Source: Sphingomonas yantingensis (GTDB lineage Bacteria; Pseudomonadota; Alphaproteobacteria; Sphingomonadales; Sphingomonadaceae). Taken from it: a stretch of 64,000 nt of DNA. Shown piece by piece: positions 15,152 to 24,799 of this stretch. The position numbers were made by a program, and so were the translations under genes. The stretch is from NCBI RefSeq assembly GCF_014199325.1, contig NZ_JACIJJ010000007.1:37857-101856 (forward strand). Direction: 5' to 3'. The notes beneath the pieces were generated by a model that made no database searches, was not told the DNA's origin, and saw nothing but the letters and a program-made list of their open reading frames with translations. Every line of letters begins with the position of its first letter. Position 1 is the stretch's first letter.

Positions 15152-16018
15152 TTGCTAGTAACCACGCTTGCCGCTGCCGGCGGCTATCTCGATTATCGGT
15201 CGCTGGGGCTCGATCCGGTGGCGCTCGACCTCGGCTTCTTCCAGCTCAAATGGTATTCGCTCGCCTATATCGCGGGGATCCTGCTCGGCTGGTTCTACCT
15301 CCTGAAGCTGATCGACCGGCCCGGCGCCCCCATGGCACGGCGGCATGCCGACGACCTCGTCTTCTATGCGACGATCGGCATCATCGCGGGCGGGCGGCTG
15401 GGCTATATCCTGTTCTACCGCCCCGACCTGTTTGCCAAGCCGCTCAGCATCCTGCGGCTGTGGGACGGGGGCATGTCGTTCCATGGCGGCGTCATCGGTG
15501 TCACGATCGGCATCATCCTGATGGCAAGGAAGCACGGGCTGAACTGGCTTCGCATCCACGATTACGTTGCCTGCGTCGTGCCGATCGGGCTGTTCTTCGG
15601 GCGGCTGGCCAATTTCGTGAACGGCGAATTGTGGGGGCGGCCGACCGACGTGCCCTGGGCGATCGTCTTCCCGCGCACCGGCATGGACGTGCCGCGCCAC
15701 CCGAGCCAGCTTTACGAGGCGGGGCTGGAGGGGATCGTGCTGCTTCTGCTCCTCGCCTTCTTCTTCTGGCGGACGAACGCGCGCTACTATCCCGGCCGGC
15801 TGGTCGGCATCTTCCTGCTCGGCTACGGATCGGCGCGATTCTTCGTCGAGTTTTTCCGCGAAGCGGACGAGCAGCTGATGTGGCTCCACGACATGACCGG
15901 CCTCAACATGGGCCAGTATCTGTGCATGCCGATGATCCTCGGCGGGCTCTATCTGGTCGCCACGTCGAAGGGGCGGCGGCAGCGCGTCGAGCCGATCGTC
16001 GGCGAGAGTATCGCCTGA
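15152..16018 (+). CDS. lgt: Prolipoprotein diacylglyceryl transferase
   Basis: The 288-residue inner-membrane enzyme moves diacylglycerol onto the lipobox Cys of prolipoproteins, such as the several lipoproteins in this window. Seven hydrophobic segments are evident. Conserved pieces include [36 protein letters not shown] (the Lgt signature) and HPSQLYEA. The start is a TTG at 15152 with AAGGA eight bases upstream; no ATG lies near the conserved N terminus. It opens a tightly packed operon with midA, a GNAT gene and pgeF. Confidence 0.94.
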   Translation: MLVTTLAAAGGYLDYRSLGLDPVALDLGFFQLKWYSLAYIAGILLGWFYLLKLIDRPGAPMARRHADDLVFYATIGIIAGGRLGYILFYRPDLFAKPLSILRLWDGGMSFHGGVIGVTIGIILMARKHGLNWLRIHDYVACVVPIGLFFGRLANFVNGELWGRPTDVPWAIVFPRTGMDVPRHPSQLYEAGLEGIVLLLLLAFFFWRTNARYYPGRLVGIFLLGYGSARFFVEFFREADEQLMWLHDMTGLNMGQYLCMPMILGGLYLVATSKGRRQRVEPIVGESIA

Positions 16019-16019
16019 C

Positions 16020-17081
16020 GTGAGCGACGCACACCCGGACGGCCCCCTGCCCGAGCGGATCGCGCGCGCGATCACGCTCGGCGGGCCGATCCCGCTGTCG
16101 CAGTTCATGGCGGCGGCGAACACGCACTACTACGACACGCGCGATCCGCTGGGCGCGCGCGGCGACTTCACCACCGCGCCCGAGATCAGCCAGATGTTCG
16201 GCGAGCTCGTCGGCCTCGCGCTCACCGACCTGTGGCACCGCGCGGGACAGCCGCCGGCGCGATACGTCGAATACGGCCCCGGCCGCGGGACGCTCGCCGC
16301 CGATGCGCTGCGCGCGATGGCGACGGTGGGGCTCAAGCCCCCCGTCCACCTGATCGAGGCATCGGGGACGCTGCGCGAGAAGCAGGCCGCGGCGGTGCCG
16401 AACGCCGAATGGCACCTCGACCTGCTCGGCGTACCCGACGACGGCGCATTGCTGGTCGTCGCCAACGAGTTCTTCGACGCGCTGCCCATCCGCCAGCTCG
16501 TCAAGACGGCGGAGGGCTGGCGCGAGCGGCTGGTCGCGTGTCAGGACACGCTGTTCCTGCCCGTCGTCGGCAACACCGTGTTCGATCCGATCGTGCCCGT
16601 GCCATTGAGGGGTGCGCCGAACGGCTCGATCCTCGAAACCAGCCCCGCCAGCGTCGCGGTGATGCGCGTCCTCGCCCGCCGGATCGTCGCACAGGGCGGT
16701 GCGGCGATCGTCATCGACTATGGCTATGACGGCCCGCTGGTCGGCGACACGTTGCAGGCGGTCAGCGGGCACAAGTTCGCCAACCCGTTCGAGGATCCGG
16801 GCGAACGCGACCTCACCGCGCACGTCGATTTCGGCACGCTGGCAGAGGCGGCGCGCGCCGAGGGCGCGGTCGTCCATGGCCCCGTCGGCCAGGGCGCGTT
16901 CCTCGAGGCGCTCGGCATCGGCCCGCGCGCCGCCGCCCTCGCCGCCGCCGCACCCGAAAAGGCCGCGGGGATCGAGACCGACCGCGCCCGCCTGACCGGC
17001 GCCGACCAGATGGGTGAGCTCTTCAAGGTCATCGCCGTTACCGCACCCGGCTGGCCGATGCCCGAGGGGTTCGCCGCATGA
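16020..17081 (+). CDS. MidA/NDUFAF7-family SAM-dependent methyltransferase
   Basis: The 353-residue product matches the family whose mitochondrial member methylates an arginine of a complex I subunit. PLSQFMAAANTHYYDTRDPLGARGDF is conserved near 30-55, YVEYGPGRGTLAADALRAM is the SAM-binding glycine motif, and VVANEFFDALPIRQ is the post-I segment. The GTG start lies one base after the lgt stop. The methylated target in bacteria is not evident from sequence. Lgt followed by this family and pgeF is a common alphaproteobacterial order. Confidence 0.87.
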   Translation: MSDAHPDGPLPERIARAITLGGPIPLSQFMAAANTHYYDTRDPLGARGDFTTAPEISQMFGELVGLALTDLWHRAGQPPARYVEYGPGRGTLAADALRAMATVGLKPPVHLIEASGTLREKQAAAVPNAEWHLDLLGVPDDGALLVVANEFFDALPIRQLVKTAEGWRERLVACQDTLFLPVVGNTVFDPIVPVPLRGAPNGSILETSPASVAVMRVLARRIVAQGGAAIVIDYGYDGPLVGDTLQAVSGHKFANPFEDPGERDLTAHVDFGTLAEAARAEGAVVHGPVGQGAFLEALGIGPRAAALAAAAPEKAAGIETDRARLTGADQMGELFKVIAVTAPGWPMPEGFAA

Positions 17082-17581
17082 TCACCTATCGCGACGCCCG
17101 CCCCGACGATGCCGAGGCGCTGTCGGCAATGGCGCAGCAGAGCTTCATCGAGACGTTCGGCCCGCTCTATGCCCCCGTCGACCTCGACGCGTTCCTCGAC
17201 ATGGCGATGTCACCCGCGGCCTATGCGCGGCAGCTTGCCGACCCGGCGTACCGCATCCACCTCGCGCTGATCGAGGGACAGCCGGTCGGGTTCGCCAAGA
17301 TCGGCGGCAATTATTTCGAGGGCTTCGACCCCGCCGCCCCGTGCCTCCACCAGCTCTACGTCCTGTCGGCGCATCATGGCGACGGCGTGGGCAAGCGGCT
17401 GATGGATTGGGTGCTGGCAACGGCGCAGGGCCTTGGCGATGAGCTCTACTTGAGCGTTTACATCGACAACCACCGCGCGCGCCGCTTCTACGACCGGCTG
17501 GGGTTCGTGAAGGTCGGCGACTATATCTTCAAGGTCGGCAACCACGAGGATCACGACGTCGTCATGCGGTTGACGCTGTGA
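17078..17581 (+). CDS. GNAT-family N-acetyltransferase
   Basis: The 167-residue product has a standard GNAT fold: IRLALIEG and PVGFAKIGGNYFEGF in the central sheet, LYVLSAHHGDGVGKRLMDWVLATA as the acetyl-CoA pyrophosphate loop (V..HGDGVGK), and LYLSVYIDNHRARRFYDRLGFVKVGDY as the C-terminal motif. The acceptor, amine or protein, cannot be named. It overlaps midA by 4 bases (ATGA) and pgeF by 4 bases (GTGA), so it is translated with the lgt operon. Confidence 0.85.
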   Translation: MITYRDARPDDAEALSAMAQQSFIETFGPLYAPVDLDAFLDMAMSPAAYARQLADPAYRIHLALIEGQPVGFAKIGGNYFEGFDPAAPCLHQLYVLSAHHGDGVGKRLMDWVLATAQGLGDELYLSVYIDNHRARRFYDRLGFVKVGDYIFKVGNHEDHDVVMRLTL

Positions 17582-18339
17582 GCATCGAGGTGATCCGCGC
17601 CGCCGCGTTGGACGGTGTCTCGCACGGCTTTCTCGGCCGGCGCGGCGGCGTGTCGACGGGGATCCATGCCGGCCTCAACGTCGGCACCGGGTCGAGCGAC
17701 GAGCGCGACGCGATCGCCCGCAACCGTGCGCTTGCCGCTACAGCGGTGCTGCCCGGCGCGGCACTGGTCACCGTGCATCAGGTACATTCTCCCGACGTGG
17801 TGACGGTCGATGCCCCCTTCCCCGGCGACCGGCCAAAGGCCGACGCGCTGGTGACGCGCACCCCCGGCCTGCTCCTCGGCATCCTCACCGCCGACTGCGC
17901 GCCCGTCCTGTTCGCCGATCGCGAGGCGGGTGTGGTGGGGGCCGCGCATGCCGGGTGGAAGGGCGCGATCGGCGGCGTCACCGACGCCACGATCGCCGCG
18001 ATGGAAGCGCTCGGCGCCGACCGCACCCGCATCGCCGCCGCGATCGGCCCGTGCATTGCGCGCGCGAGCTATGAGGTCGATGCCGGATTCACCGACCGGT
18101 TCGGCGCCGAAAACCCGGAGAACGAACGCTTCTTTACCGATGGGCGTCGCGAGGGGCATTTCCAGTTCGACCTCGAGGGCTATGTCGCCGCCCGCCTCGC
18201 CGTCGCGGGGATCGGCCGGGTGGAGACGCTGGGCCTCGACACCTACGCCGACGAGGATCGGTTCTTCAGCTTCCGCCGCGCGACGCACCGGGGCGAGCTC
18301 GACTATGGCCGCCAGATCAGCCTGATCGGTTTGATTTGA
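17578..18339 (+). CDS. pgeF: Peptidoglycan editing factor PgeF (YfiH)
   Basis: The 253-residue cytoplasmic protein belongs to the YfiH/laccase-domain family, which in E. coli removes wrongly incorporated residues from UDP-MurNAc-dipeptide precursors. HGFLGRRGGVSTGIHAG is the N-terminal signature. The zinc or copper ligands are in HQVHS, TADCAPVLFAD and GAAHAGWKG, and GPCIARASYEV is also conserved. GTG 17578 overlaps the GNAT stop. It is the last gene of the lgt operon. Confidence 0.9.
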   Translation: MSIEVIRAAALDGVSHGFLGRRGGVSTGIHAGLNVGTGSSDERDAIARNRALAATAVLPGAALVTVHQVHSPDVVTVDAPFPGDRPKADALVTRTPGLLLGILTADCAPVLFADREAGVVGAAHAGWKGAIGGVTDATIAAMEALGADRTRIAAAIGPCIARASYEVDAGFTDRFGAENPENERFFTDGRREGHFQFDLEGYVAARLAVAGIGRVETLGLDTYADEDRFFSFRRATHRGELDYGRQISLIGLI

Positions 18340-18393
18340 TCGAACCGCCCCCGGCGCGCTAGGATGGTTTCAACAGATACCAAGGAGCCTGCC

Positions 18394-19716
18394 GTGAGCG
18401 AACCCACCGAAGCCGACCTGACCGGCGTCCCCGCCGAAAACGGCCGCCACAACCCCAAGCCCGCGGTCGAGACGATCGGCAATCGCCGCTTGAAGCCTTC
18501 GACGCTGATGATGGGCCACGGCTTCGACCCGGCGCTGTCCGAGGGATCGCTGAAGCCGCCGGTCTTCCTCACCTCGACCTTCGTCTTCCCCAATGCCGCC
18601 GCGGGCAAGCGGCATTTCGAGGGCGTGACGGGCAAGCGGCCGGGCGGGGCCGAAGGCCTCGTCTATTCGCGCTTCAACGGCCCCAATCAGGAGATCCTGG
18701 AGGATCGGCTGGGCGTTTGGGAAGATGCCGAGGATGCGCTGACCTTTTCCTCGGGCATGTCGGCGATCGGCACGCTGTTCCTCGCCTTCGTCCAGCCGGG
18801 CGACGTGATCGTCCATTCCGGCCCGCTCTATGCGGCGACCGAGACGATGATCGCCCGCCTGCTGGGCAAGTTCGGCGTCGAGTGGCTCGACTTCCCGGCG
18901 GGCGCCACGCAGCCCGAGATCGAGGCGGTGCTGGAACGGGCCAAGGCCAAGGGCCGCGTGCCGCTCATCTATCTCGAAAGCCCCGCCAACCCCACCAACG
19001 TGCTGGTGGATGTCGAGGCCGTTGCGGCGGCGCGCGACGCGGTGTTCGGTGATGCGGCGGAAAAGCCGCCGATCGCGATCGACAACACGTTCCTCGGCCC
19101 GCTTTGGCAGCAGCCGCTGAAGCATGGTGCCGACCTCGTCGTCTACAGCCTCACGAAATATGTCGGCGGGCACTCCGACCTCGTGGCAGGCGGCGTGCTC
19201 GGCTCGCGCAAGCACATGGATACGGTGCGCGCGATCCGGAACACGCTGGGCACCATCCTCGATCCCAATACCGCCTGGATGCTGTTGCGCAGCCTCGAGA
19301 CGCTGGAGCTGCGCATGAGCCGCGCGGGCGAGAATGCGGCCAAGGTCTGCGAATGGCTGAACGGCCATCCCAAGGTCGAGCGCGTCGGCTATCTGGGCTT
19401 TCTCAAGGACGACCGCCAGGCGGACATCTATGCCCGCCACTGCACCGGTGCAGGCTCGACCTTCTCGCTGTACCTGAAGGGCGGCGAGCGCGAGGCGTTC
19501 GCCTTCCTCGACGCGCTCAAGATCGCCAAGCTCGCCGTCAGCCTCGGCGGGACGGAGACGCTGGCCTCGGCCCCGGCGGCGATGACGCACCTGTCGGTGC
19601 CCGACGCGCGCAAGGCGGCGCTCGGCATCACCGACAATCTCGTGCGCATCTCGATCGGCGTCGAGGATGCCGACGACCTGATCGCCGACTTCGAACAGGC
19701 ACTGGCGGCGATCTGA
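18394..19716 (+). CDS. Cystathionine gamma-synthase family PLP enzyme
   Basis: The 440-residue product belongs to the Cys/Met metabolism PLP family. VYSRFNGPNQEILEDRL, FSSGMSAIGT, YLESPANPTNVLVD and IDNTFLGPLWQQPL line the cofactor pocket, and VVYSLTKYVGGHSDLVAGG contains the PLP lysine. The sequence does not decide between gamma-synthase, gamma-lyase and O-acetylhomoserine sulfhydrylase activity. GTG 18394 is chosen because AAGGAG lies six bases upstream; an in-frame ATG at 18364 has no RBS. A gap of 54 bases separates it from pgeF. Confidence 0.85.
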   Translation: MSEPTEADLTGVPAENGRHNPKPAVETIGNRRLKPSTLMMGHGFDPALSEGSLKPPVFLTSTFVFPNAAAGKRHFEGVTGKRPGGAEGLVYSRFNGPNQEILEDRLGVWEDAEDALTFSSGMSAIGTLFLAFVQPGDVIVHSGPLYAATETMIARLLGKFGVEWLDFPAGATQPEIEAVLERAKAKGRVPLIYLESPANPTNVLVDVEAVAAARDAVFGDAAEKPPIAIDNTFLGPLWQQPLKHGADLVVYSLTKYVGGHSDLVAGGVLGSRKHMDTVRAIRNTLGTILDPNTAWMLLRSLETLELRMSRAGENAAKVCEWLNGHPKVERVGYLGFLKDDRQADIYARHCTGAGSTFSLYLKGGEREAFAFLDALKIAKLAVSLGGTETLASAPAAMTHLSVPDARKAALGITDNLVRISIGVEDADDLIADFEQALAAI

Positions 19717-19748
19717 CCGGGCGGGCGATTGGGAACGGGAGCAACGGC

Positions 19749-20138
19749 ATGATCTACATCGCGCTCAATTTGGTCCCGATCCTGATCGCCACCCTTGCCG
19801 GGCTCGCCATCGGCGCGGTCTTTTGGCGCCGCGCGGCCAGCGATGCGGCACTCCGCCGGCTGCTGCCGTTCGCGCTGGTGGCGGAGTTCTGGCTCGCCTC
19901 GATCCTTGCCGGCGCCCTGATCCTCGCGCCGCCGCGGGGGAGCGCATGGACGATGGCGCTGGGCAGCGCGTTCGTGATCTGGATCGGCTTCGTCGTCCCA
20001 GCGCTGATCGTGACGCAGCGGGTGCGCAGCGTGCGATGGGGCGCGATAGGGACGGATTGCGCGCACTGGCTGGCGGTGATGCTGGTGCAGGCGGCAGTGA
20101 TGCAGGCCTGGGGGCTGGTGCCGCCGCCGGTTTCTTGA
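19749..20138 (+). CDS. Hypothetical four-helix membrane protein (DUF1761-like)
   Basis: The 129-residue product has four hydrophobic segments (about 3-26, 40-61, 67-90 and 103-124) with an Asn-rich start MIYIALNLVPILIATLAG and FVIWIGFVVP in the third. This resembles DUF1761-type small membrane proteins, but the match is by eye. CGGGAG before the ATG supports the start at 19749. It follows the PLP enzyme by 32 bases on the same strand and may be co-transcribed. Confidence 0.6.
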   Translation: MIYIALNLVPILIATLAGLAIGAVFWRRAASDAALRRLLPFALVAEFWLASILAGALILAPPRGSAWTMALGSAFVIWIGFVVPALIVTQRVRSVRWGAIGTDCAHWLAVMLVQAAVMQAWGLVPPPVS

Positions 20139-20236
20139 GGGGGCCGCCGCGGCGGAGCCGCGTCGTCGATCGCCCTTCGGGCGCCGGCCGCGCCGCCGAT
20201 CTTCGCGGATTAGCTTCGCTAATTCGCTACGGCGGC
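20139..20236. other. GC-rich hairpin spacer before tRNA-Gly
   Basis: The 98-base spacer is rich in short inverted repeats, such as CCGCCGCGGCGG and ATTAGCTTCGCTAAT (stem ATTAGC/GCTAAT, loop TTC, at about 20210-20224). It lies downstream of both the plus-strand membrane gene and the minus-strand tRNA-Gly, so it may end both transcripts. No T-run marks a standard terminator. Confidence 0.35.
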
Positions 20237-20310
20237 TGGAGCGGGTAGCGGGAATCGAACCCGCGTATTCAGCTTGGAAGGCTGCTGCACTACCATTGTG
20301 CTATACCCGC
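20237..20310 (-). tRNA. tRNA-Gly (anticodon UCC)
   Basis: The 74-base gene reads on the minus strand. The acceptor GCGGGTA pairs with TACCCGC, followed by discriminator T and an encoded CCA. The anticodon arm CAGCC-TTCCAAG-CTG region gives anticodon UCC. The T arm GCGGGTTCGATTCCCGC is standard. No integrase or element lies beside it here. Confidence 0.97.
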
Positions 20311-20354
20311 TCGCTGCCCCGCCGATACCGCGACGGGGCGACGCCGACAAGGGC

Positions 20355-21224
<870 letters not shown>

Positions 21225-21289
21225 CGCATTCGCTCCTGGATTGTCTTTTCGATTGCCGCGTCGCTTAGCGGGTGGGACAAGCACTGGCT

Positions 21290-22297
21290 ATGCTGACCCG
21301 CGCAATTGCCGGCATCGCCGCGCTCACGTTCGCCCTTCCGGCCGCTGCCCAGACGGTGAAGCCGGGGGCGCTCAAGACGTATCGCGACTGGACGGTGGGC
21401 TGCGACAATGGCGGGCGATGCAAGGCAGTGGCACTCGCGCCGGAGGACGGGGCAGCGGACGAATGGCCCGTGTTCATGCTGTCGATCGAGCGCCAGGCGG
21501 GACCCGCCGGCGCGGTGACGATCGGCCTGTCCGGACAGGAAGAAGCGAAGCCGCCAGTCGCGATCCTGATCGACGGCAAGCCGGCGGCGACGATGCGCGG
21601 CAAGGCGATCACCGGGGCCGAAGCCAGCCGGCTGGCCGCCGCCCTAGCCGGCGGCACGCGCGCGACGATCCGCGCGGGCGAAAAGAGCGCGGTCAACTCG
21701 CTTGCAGGGCTGTCGGCGGCGCTCCGCTATATCGACGCCGAGCAGAAGCGCGCGGGGACATTGGGTGCGCTGGTCGCGAAGGGGCCTGCGCCCGACACCG
21801 CCGCGGCGCCGGCCCTGCCCGTGGTGCGCGCGGTTGCCGCCACAGGAAAGGCTGGTTCGCTGTCGCCAACGCGCATCGCGGCGCTGCGCAAAGCGGCTGA
21901 GTGCGGAATTGCAGACTATAACGACACCCCCCCGGCTCCCGAGTTCCATGCGCTCGGCGGGGGCGAGATGCTCGTGTTGCTGCCGTGCGACAGCGGTGCT
22001 TACAACTTCATCTCGTCGCTCTATGTCATCGGCCGCGACGGCAAGGTGCGGCCGGCGCAGACCGACGCGCCCGCGGGCATGGATCCCGACGCGCGAGTGC
22101 CGAGCGTCGTCAACGGCAGCTTCGAGCGCGGTATCCTCTCGAGCTATGCCAAAGGTCGCGGGATCGGCGATTGTGGCGTGAGCCAGCAATTCGCCTGGGA
22201 CGGCCGCCGCTTCCGCCTGATCGAGCAGAGCGAGATGGGCGAATGCCGCGGCAGCATCGACTATATCACGACATGGCGCGCGCGGGTGGTGCGCTGA
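21290..22297 (+). CDS. DUF1176-family secreted protein
   Basis: The 335-residue product has a signal peptide (MLTRAIAGIAALTFALPAAAQ). The DUF1176 pattern begins at GALKTYRDWTVGCDNGGRCKAVAL and continues through YNDTPPAPEFHALGGGEMLVLLPCDSGAYN and GECRGSIDYITTWRARVV. Several cysteines could form periplasmic disulfides. The function of the family is not established. ATG 21290 is preferred to the in-frame GTG at 21272 because the signal peptide begins there; neither has a strong RBS. It diverges from the dehydrogenase. Confidence 0.75.
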   Translation: MLTRAIAGIAALTFALPAAAQTVKPGALKTYRDWTVGCDNGGRCKAVALAPEDGAADEWPVFMLSIERQAGPAGAVTIGLSGQEEAKPPVAILIDGKPAATMRGKAITGAEASRLAAALAGGTRATIRAGEKSAVNSLAGLSAALRYIDAEQKRAGTLGALVAKGPAPDTAAAPALPVVRAVAATGKAGSLSPTRIAALRKAAECGIADYNDTPPAPEFHALGGGEMLVLLPCDSGAYNFISSLYVIGRDGKVRPAQTDAPAGMDPDARVPSVVNGSFERGILSSYAKGRGIGDCGVSQQFAWDGRRFRLIEQSEMGECRGSIDYITTWRARVVR

Positions 22298-22309
22298 CGA
22301 AGCGGGCGC

Positions 22310-23911
22310 CTATCCGACCTTCGTGAAATCGAGGTCGTGGAAGTCGTAGCTGAAATCGGCATAGGGCGAGAGCGCCTTCATCTTCGCCCCCGTGACCCGG
22401 TCCCCATCGACGGTAAATGTGACCACCGCATCCTCGCCCGCGCCGGGCTTGAAGGTCGTGCGAAAGGCGTCCTTGCCCCATGGCGTCAGCGCGCTCTTGA
22501 ACACCGGCGTCGGCACGAAGTCGATCGTCAGGCCGTTGCCGCGTTTTGCCACCACCACGTCGCCATACCATGGATCGCGGTAGCGCCCGGCATAGGCGGC
22601 AAGCGGCAGGCTCGGCCCGCCCGCGGGGGCCTGCGTCGTCCCGGCCAATCCCTCGGCCGCCTCCGCGTCGTTCTTCGCGCGCATTGCCGCATAGGCGCCG
22701 GCCCAGTCGAACGCGGGCGCGCCGAGCAGATGGTCGAGGATCGCATTGCGGATCGCGACCGACGGCCCGTCCTCGGTATTGGTGAATACCGCGATGCCGA
22801 TGCCGAGGCGCGAGATGAGCGCGGTCTGCGTCACCTGTCCCGACAACCCGCCCGAATGGTTGATGAGCCGCTCGCCGCGATAGTCCTGGATGAACCAGCC
22901 GAGCGCATAGGTGGCGGTGACCCCGCGCGAGGGCCAGTCGCGCGTCGGTCCCTCGGTCGTGCCGACCAGCGTCACCGGCTTCCACATCTGCGCCGCCGAC
23001 GCCTCCGACCATAGCCGCTCGCCGCCGGGCAGCGCGCCCTTGGCGAGCTGGACCTGGAGCCATTTGGCGATGTCGGTGACGCTGGCGTTGATCCCGCCCG
23101 CCGCGTCGGTCATCGGCCCCTCGTCCGGCGCGACGCGCTGGACCTTGCCGAGACCGCGGACCGGCGGCCCGAGCCGGGCATGGCGCCCGGCGACGTTGCC
23201 GCCCTTCAGGAAGCGCAGCGCTGGCGCAGCGTCGGCCATGCCCAGCGGCTTCAGGATGCGCGCGTCGATGAAGGCGTGCCACGGCTGGCCGCTCACTCGC
23301 TCGATCAGCAGGCCCGCGACGACGTAGAGCGCGTTGTCATAGGCATAGCCGGTGCGAAACTGCCGCGCGAACGGGAAATAGGGCAGCCCCTTCAGGATGT
23401 CGCTCGCCGGCCGGTCGCTGGCAGGGAACTGCATCAGGTCGCCGGCACCCAGCGCCAGCCCGCTATTGTGGACCAAGAGCTCGCGCACCGTCAGATATTC
23501 GGTGGCGACGGGGTCCTTCATCCGGAACTCGGGGATATGCTTGCGGACGGGATCGTCCCAGCCGAGCTTGCCCGCCTCGACCAGCATCGCGATCGCCGCG
23601 GCGGTGAAGCTCTTGCTGTTCGAGGCGATACCGAACCGCGTGTGCGCATCGACCGCGCCCGGCTCGCCCAGCGTGCAGACGCCGTAGCCCTTCAGATACG
23701 GTTCGGCCCCCGGCCGGACGATCGCGATGCCGACGCCCGGAATGTCGAAGCGGCGGATAAACTCGGCGACGACGCAGTCGACATGCGCCGGGTCGAACGT
23801 CGCCAGCATCGTCTGTCCGCGCACGGTGCCGGGCAGCGCCAGCCCGATACCGCCCATCGCCGCCAGTCCCAGCGCGCCGCGCCGGTCGATCCGCATCCCG
23901 TCCATTTTCAA
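22310..23911 (-). CDS. Class C beta-lactamase-like serine hydrolase
   Basis: The 533-residue product has an N-terminal signal with RRGALGLAAMGG (Tat-like, but weak), a penicillin-binding-like domain with SNSK at 97-100 as the catalytic SxxK, YDN in TGYAYDNALY as the YxN motif, and HSGG as the third motif. A C-terminal extra domain (about 430-533, GRYRDPWYGDVVV onward) resembles DUF3471. Such enzymes are often esterases or peptidases rather than beta-lactamases. It converges on the DUF1176 gene. Confidence 0.85.
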   Translation of the reverse strand: MKMDGMRIDRRGALGLAAMGGIGLALPGTVRGQTMLATFDPAHVDCVVAEFIRRFDIPGVGIAIVRPGAEPYLKGYGVCTLGEPGAVDAHTRFGIASNSKSFTAAAIAMLVEAGKLGWDDPVRKHIPEFRMKDPVATEYLTVRELLVHNSGLALGAGDLMQFPASDRPASDILKGLPYFPFARQFRTGYAYDNALYVVAGLLIERVSGQPWHAFIDARILKPLGMADAAPALRFLKGGNVAGRHARLGPPVRGLGKVQRVAPDEGPMTDAAGGINASVTDIAKWLQVQLAKGALPGGERLWSEASAAQMWKPVTLVGTTEGPTRDWPSRGVTATYALGWFIQDYRGERLINHSGGLSGQVTQTALISRLGIGIAVFTNTEDGPSVAIRNAILDHLLGAPAFDWAGAYAAMRAKNDAEAAEGLAGTTQAPAGGPSLPLAAYAGRYRDPWYGDVVVAKRGNGLTIDFVPTPVFKSALTPWGKDAFRTTFKPGAGEDAVVTFTVDGDRVTGAKMKALSPYADFSYDFHDLDFTKVG

Positions 23912-24047
23912 ATCCCCCCGTTGGGGCAGGCTATCGCGGGGCGATGCCGCGGAAAAGAGGCTATGCGCGCGCTATGCGTTCGCGCCGAACCGCGCTCGAA
24001 ATGCTATGCGGGTGGCGGCAGATGAGAGGGCGGAAGGATGCCCCCTC

Positions 24048-24164
24048 ATGTTCGATCCGCTCACCTCGCTCGCCATCATCGCCGCGCTCTGGATCGCGGT
24101 GATCCTGATCGTCGCGCGGCAATGCCGCCGACGGCCTCAGGCCTCGAGCTCGACGTCCCAATAG
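24048..24164 (+). CDS. Possible 38-residue membrane microprotein
   Basis: The frame MFDPLTSLAIIAALWIAVILIV, cut here at its membrane span, has one clear hydrophobic segment (about 6-23) and a positively charged tail. GGAAGG lies about ten bases before the ATG, a little far. It would overlap the 3' end of the HNH gene on the other strand by 28 bases. It fills most of the gap between two minus-strand genes. Real translation is uncertain. Confidence 0.3.
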   Translation: MFDPLTSLAIIAALWIAVILIVARQCRRRPQASSSTSQ

Positions 24165-24703
24165 AGCCAATCGTGCCACGTCTCGTGCAGGTAGCCGGGC
24201 GGGAAGCGGCGGCCGTTTTCCTGCAGGTGCCAGCTCGTCGGGCGGATGGGTTGCTCATAGAGCGGCATGTGCGCCTCTCGCGGGGTGCGGCCGCCCTTCT
24301 TGAGGTTGCAGGGCGCACAGGCGGTGACGACGTTCTCCCACGTCGTGCGCCCGCCATAGGCACGCGGGATGACGTGATCGAAGGTGAGGTCGCTGCCGGA
24401 ACCGCAATATTGGCACCCGAACTTGTCGCGCAGGAACAGGTTGAAGCGGGTGAACGCCGGGAATTGCGACGGCTTCACATATTGCTTCAATGCGATGACC
24501 GAGGGCAGCTTGATCCGCGCGCTCGGGCTCCTGATCTCGCGCTCGTAGTGCGAGACGATGTTGACGCGGTCGAGGAACACCGCCTTGATTGCGGTCTGCC
24601 ACGGCCAGACCGACAGGGGGTAGTAGCTCAGTGGCGTGAAATCGGCATTGAGCACCAGGGCCGGGCAACCGTCCGGATGGCGGATCAGATCGGGGTGGTA
24701 CAT
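24137..24703 (-). CDS. HNH endonuclease family protein
   Basis: The 188-residue product has a structural zinc site CQYC (97-100) and CAPC (129-132) around an HNH core: TFDHVIPRAYGGRTTWENVV (Asp109-His110, Asn124) and CNLKKGGRTP. The N-terminal part FTPLSYYPLSVWPWQTAIKAVFLDRV is typical of a housekeeping HNH family found in many bacteria outside mobile elements. It may act in repair or DNA processing, but no substrate can be named. Nothing beside it suggests a restriction system. Confidence 0.85.
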   Translation of the reverse strand: MYHPDLIRHPDGCPALVLNADFTPLSYYPLSVWPWQTAIKAVFLDRVNIVSHYEREIRSPSARIKLPSVIALKQYVKPSQFPAFTRFNLFLRDKFGCQYCGSGSDLTFDHVIPRAYGGRTTWENVVTACAPCNLKKGGRTPREAHMPLYEQPIRPTSWHLQENGRRFPPGYLHETWHDWLYWDVELEA

Positions 24704-24799
24704 GGAAACTCCCAGTCACCAACACGCGGGTCACGCTGTCGCCGAACAGCATGACAGGGGCATGACAGCATGCCCGGCGATGAATGGTCAAGACCGTCG

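Noticed and set aside
23912..24136. Divergent promoter region between hydrolase and HNH genes
   Set aside because: The two genes are on the same strand here; only the possible microprotein at 24048 was retained, with low confidence.
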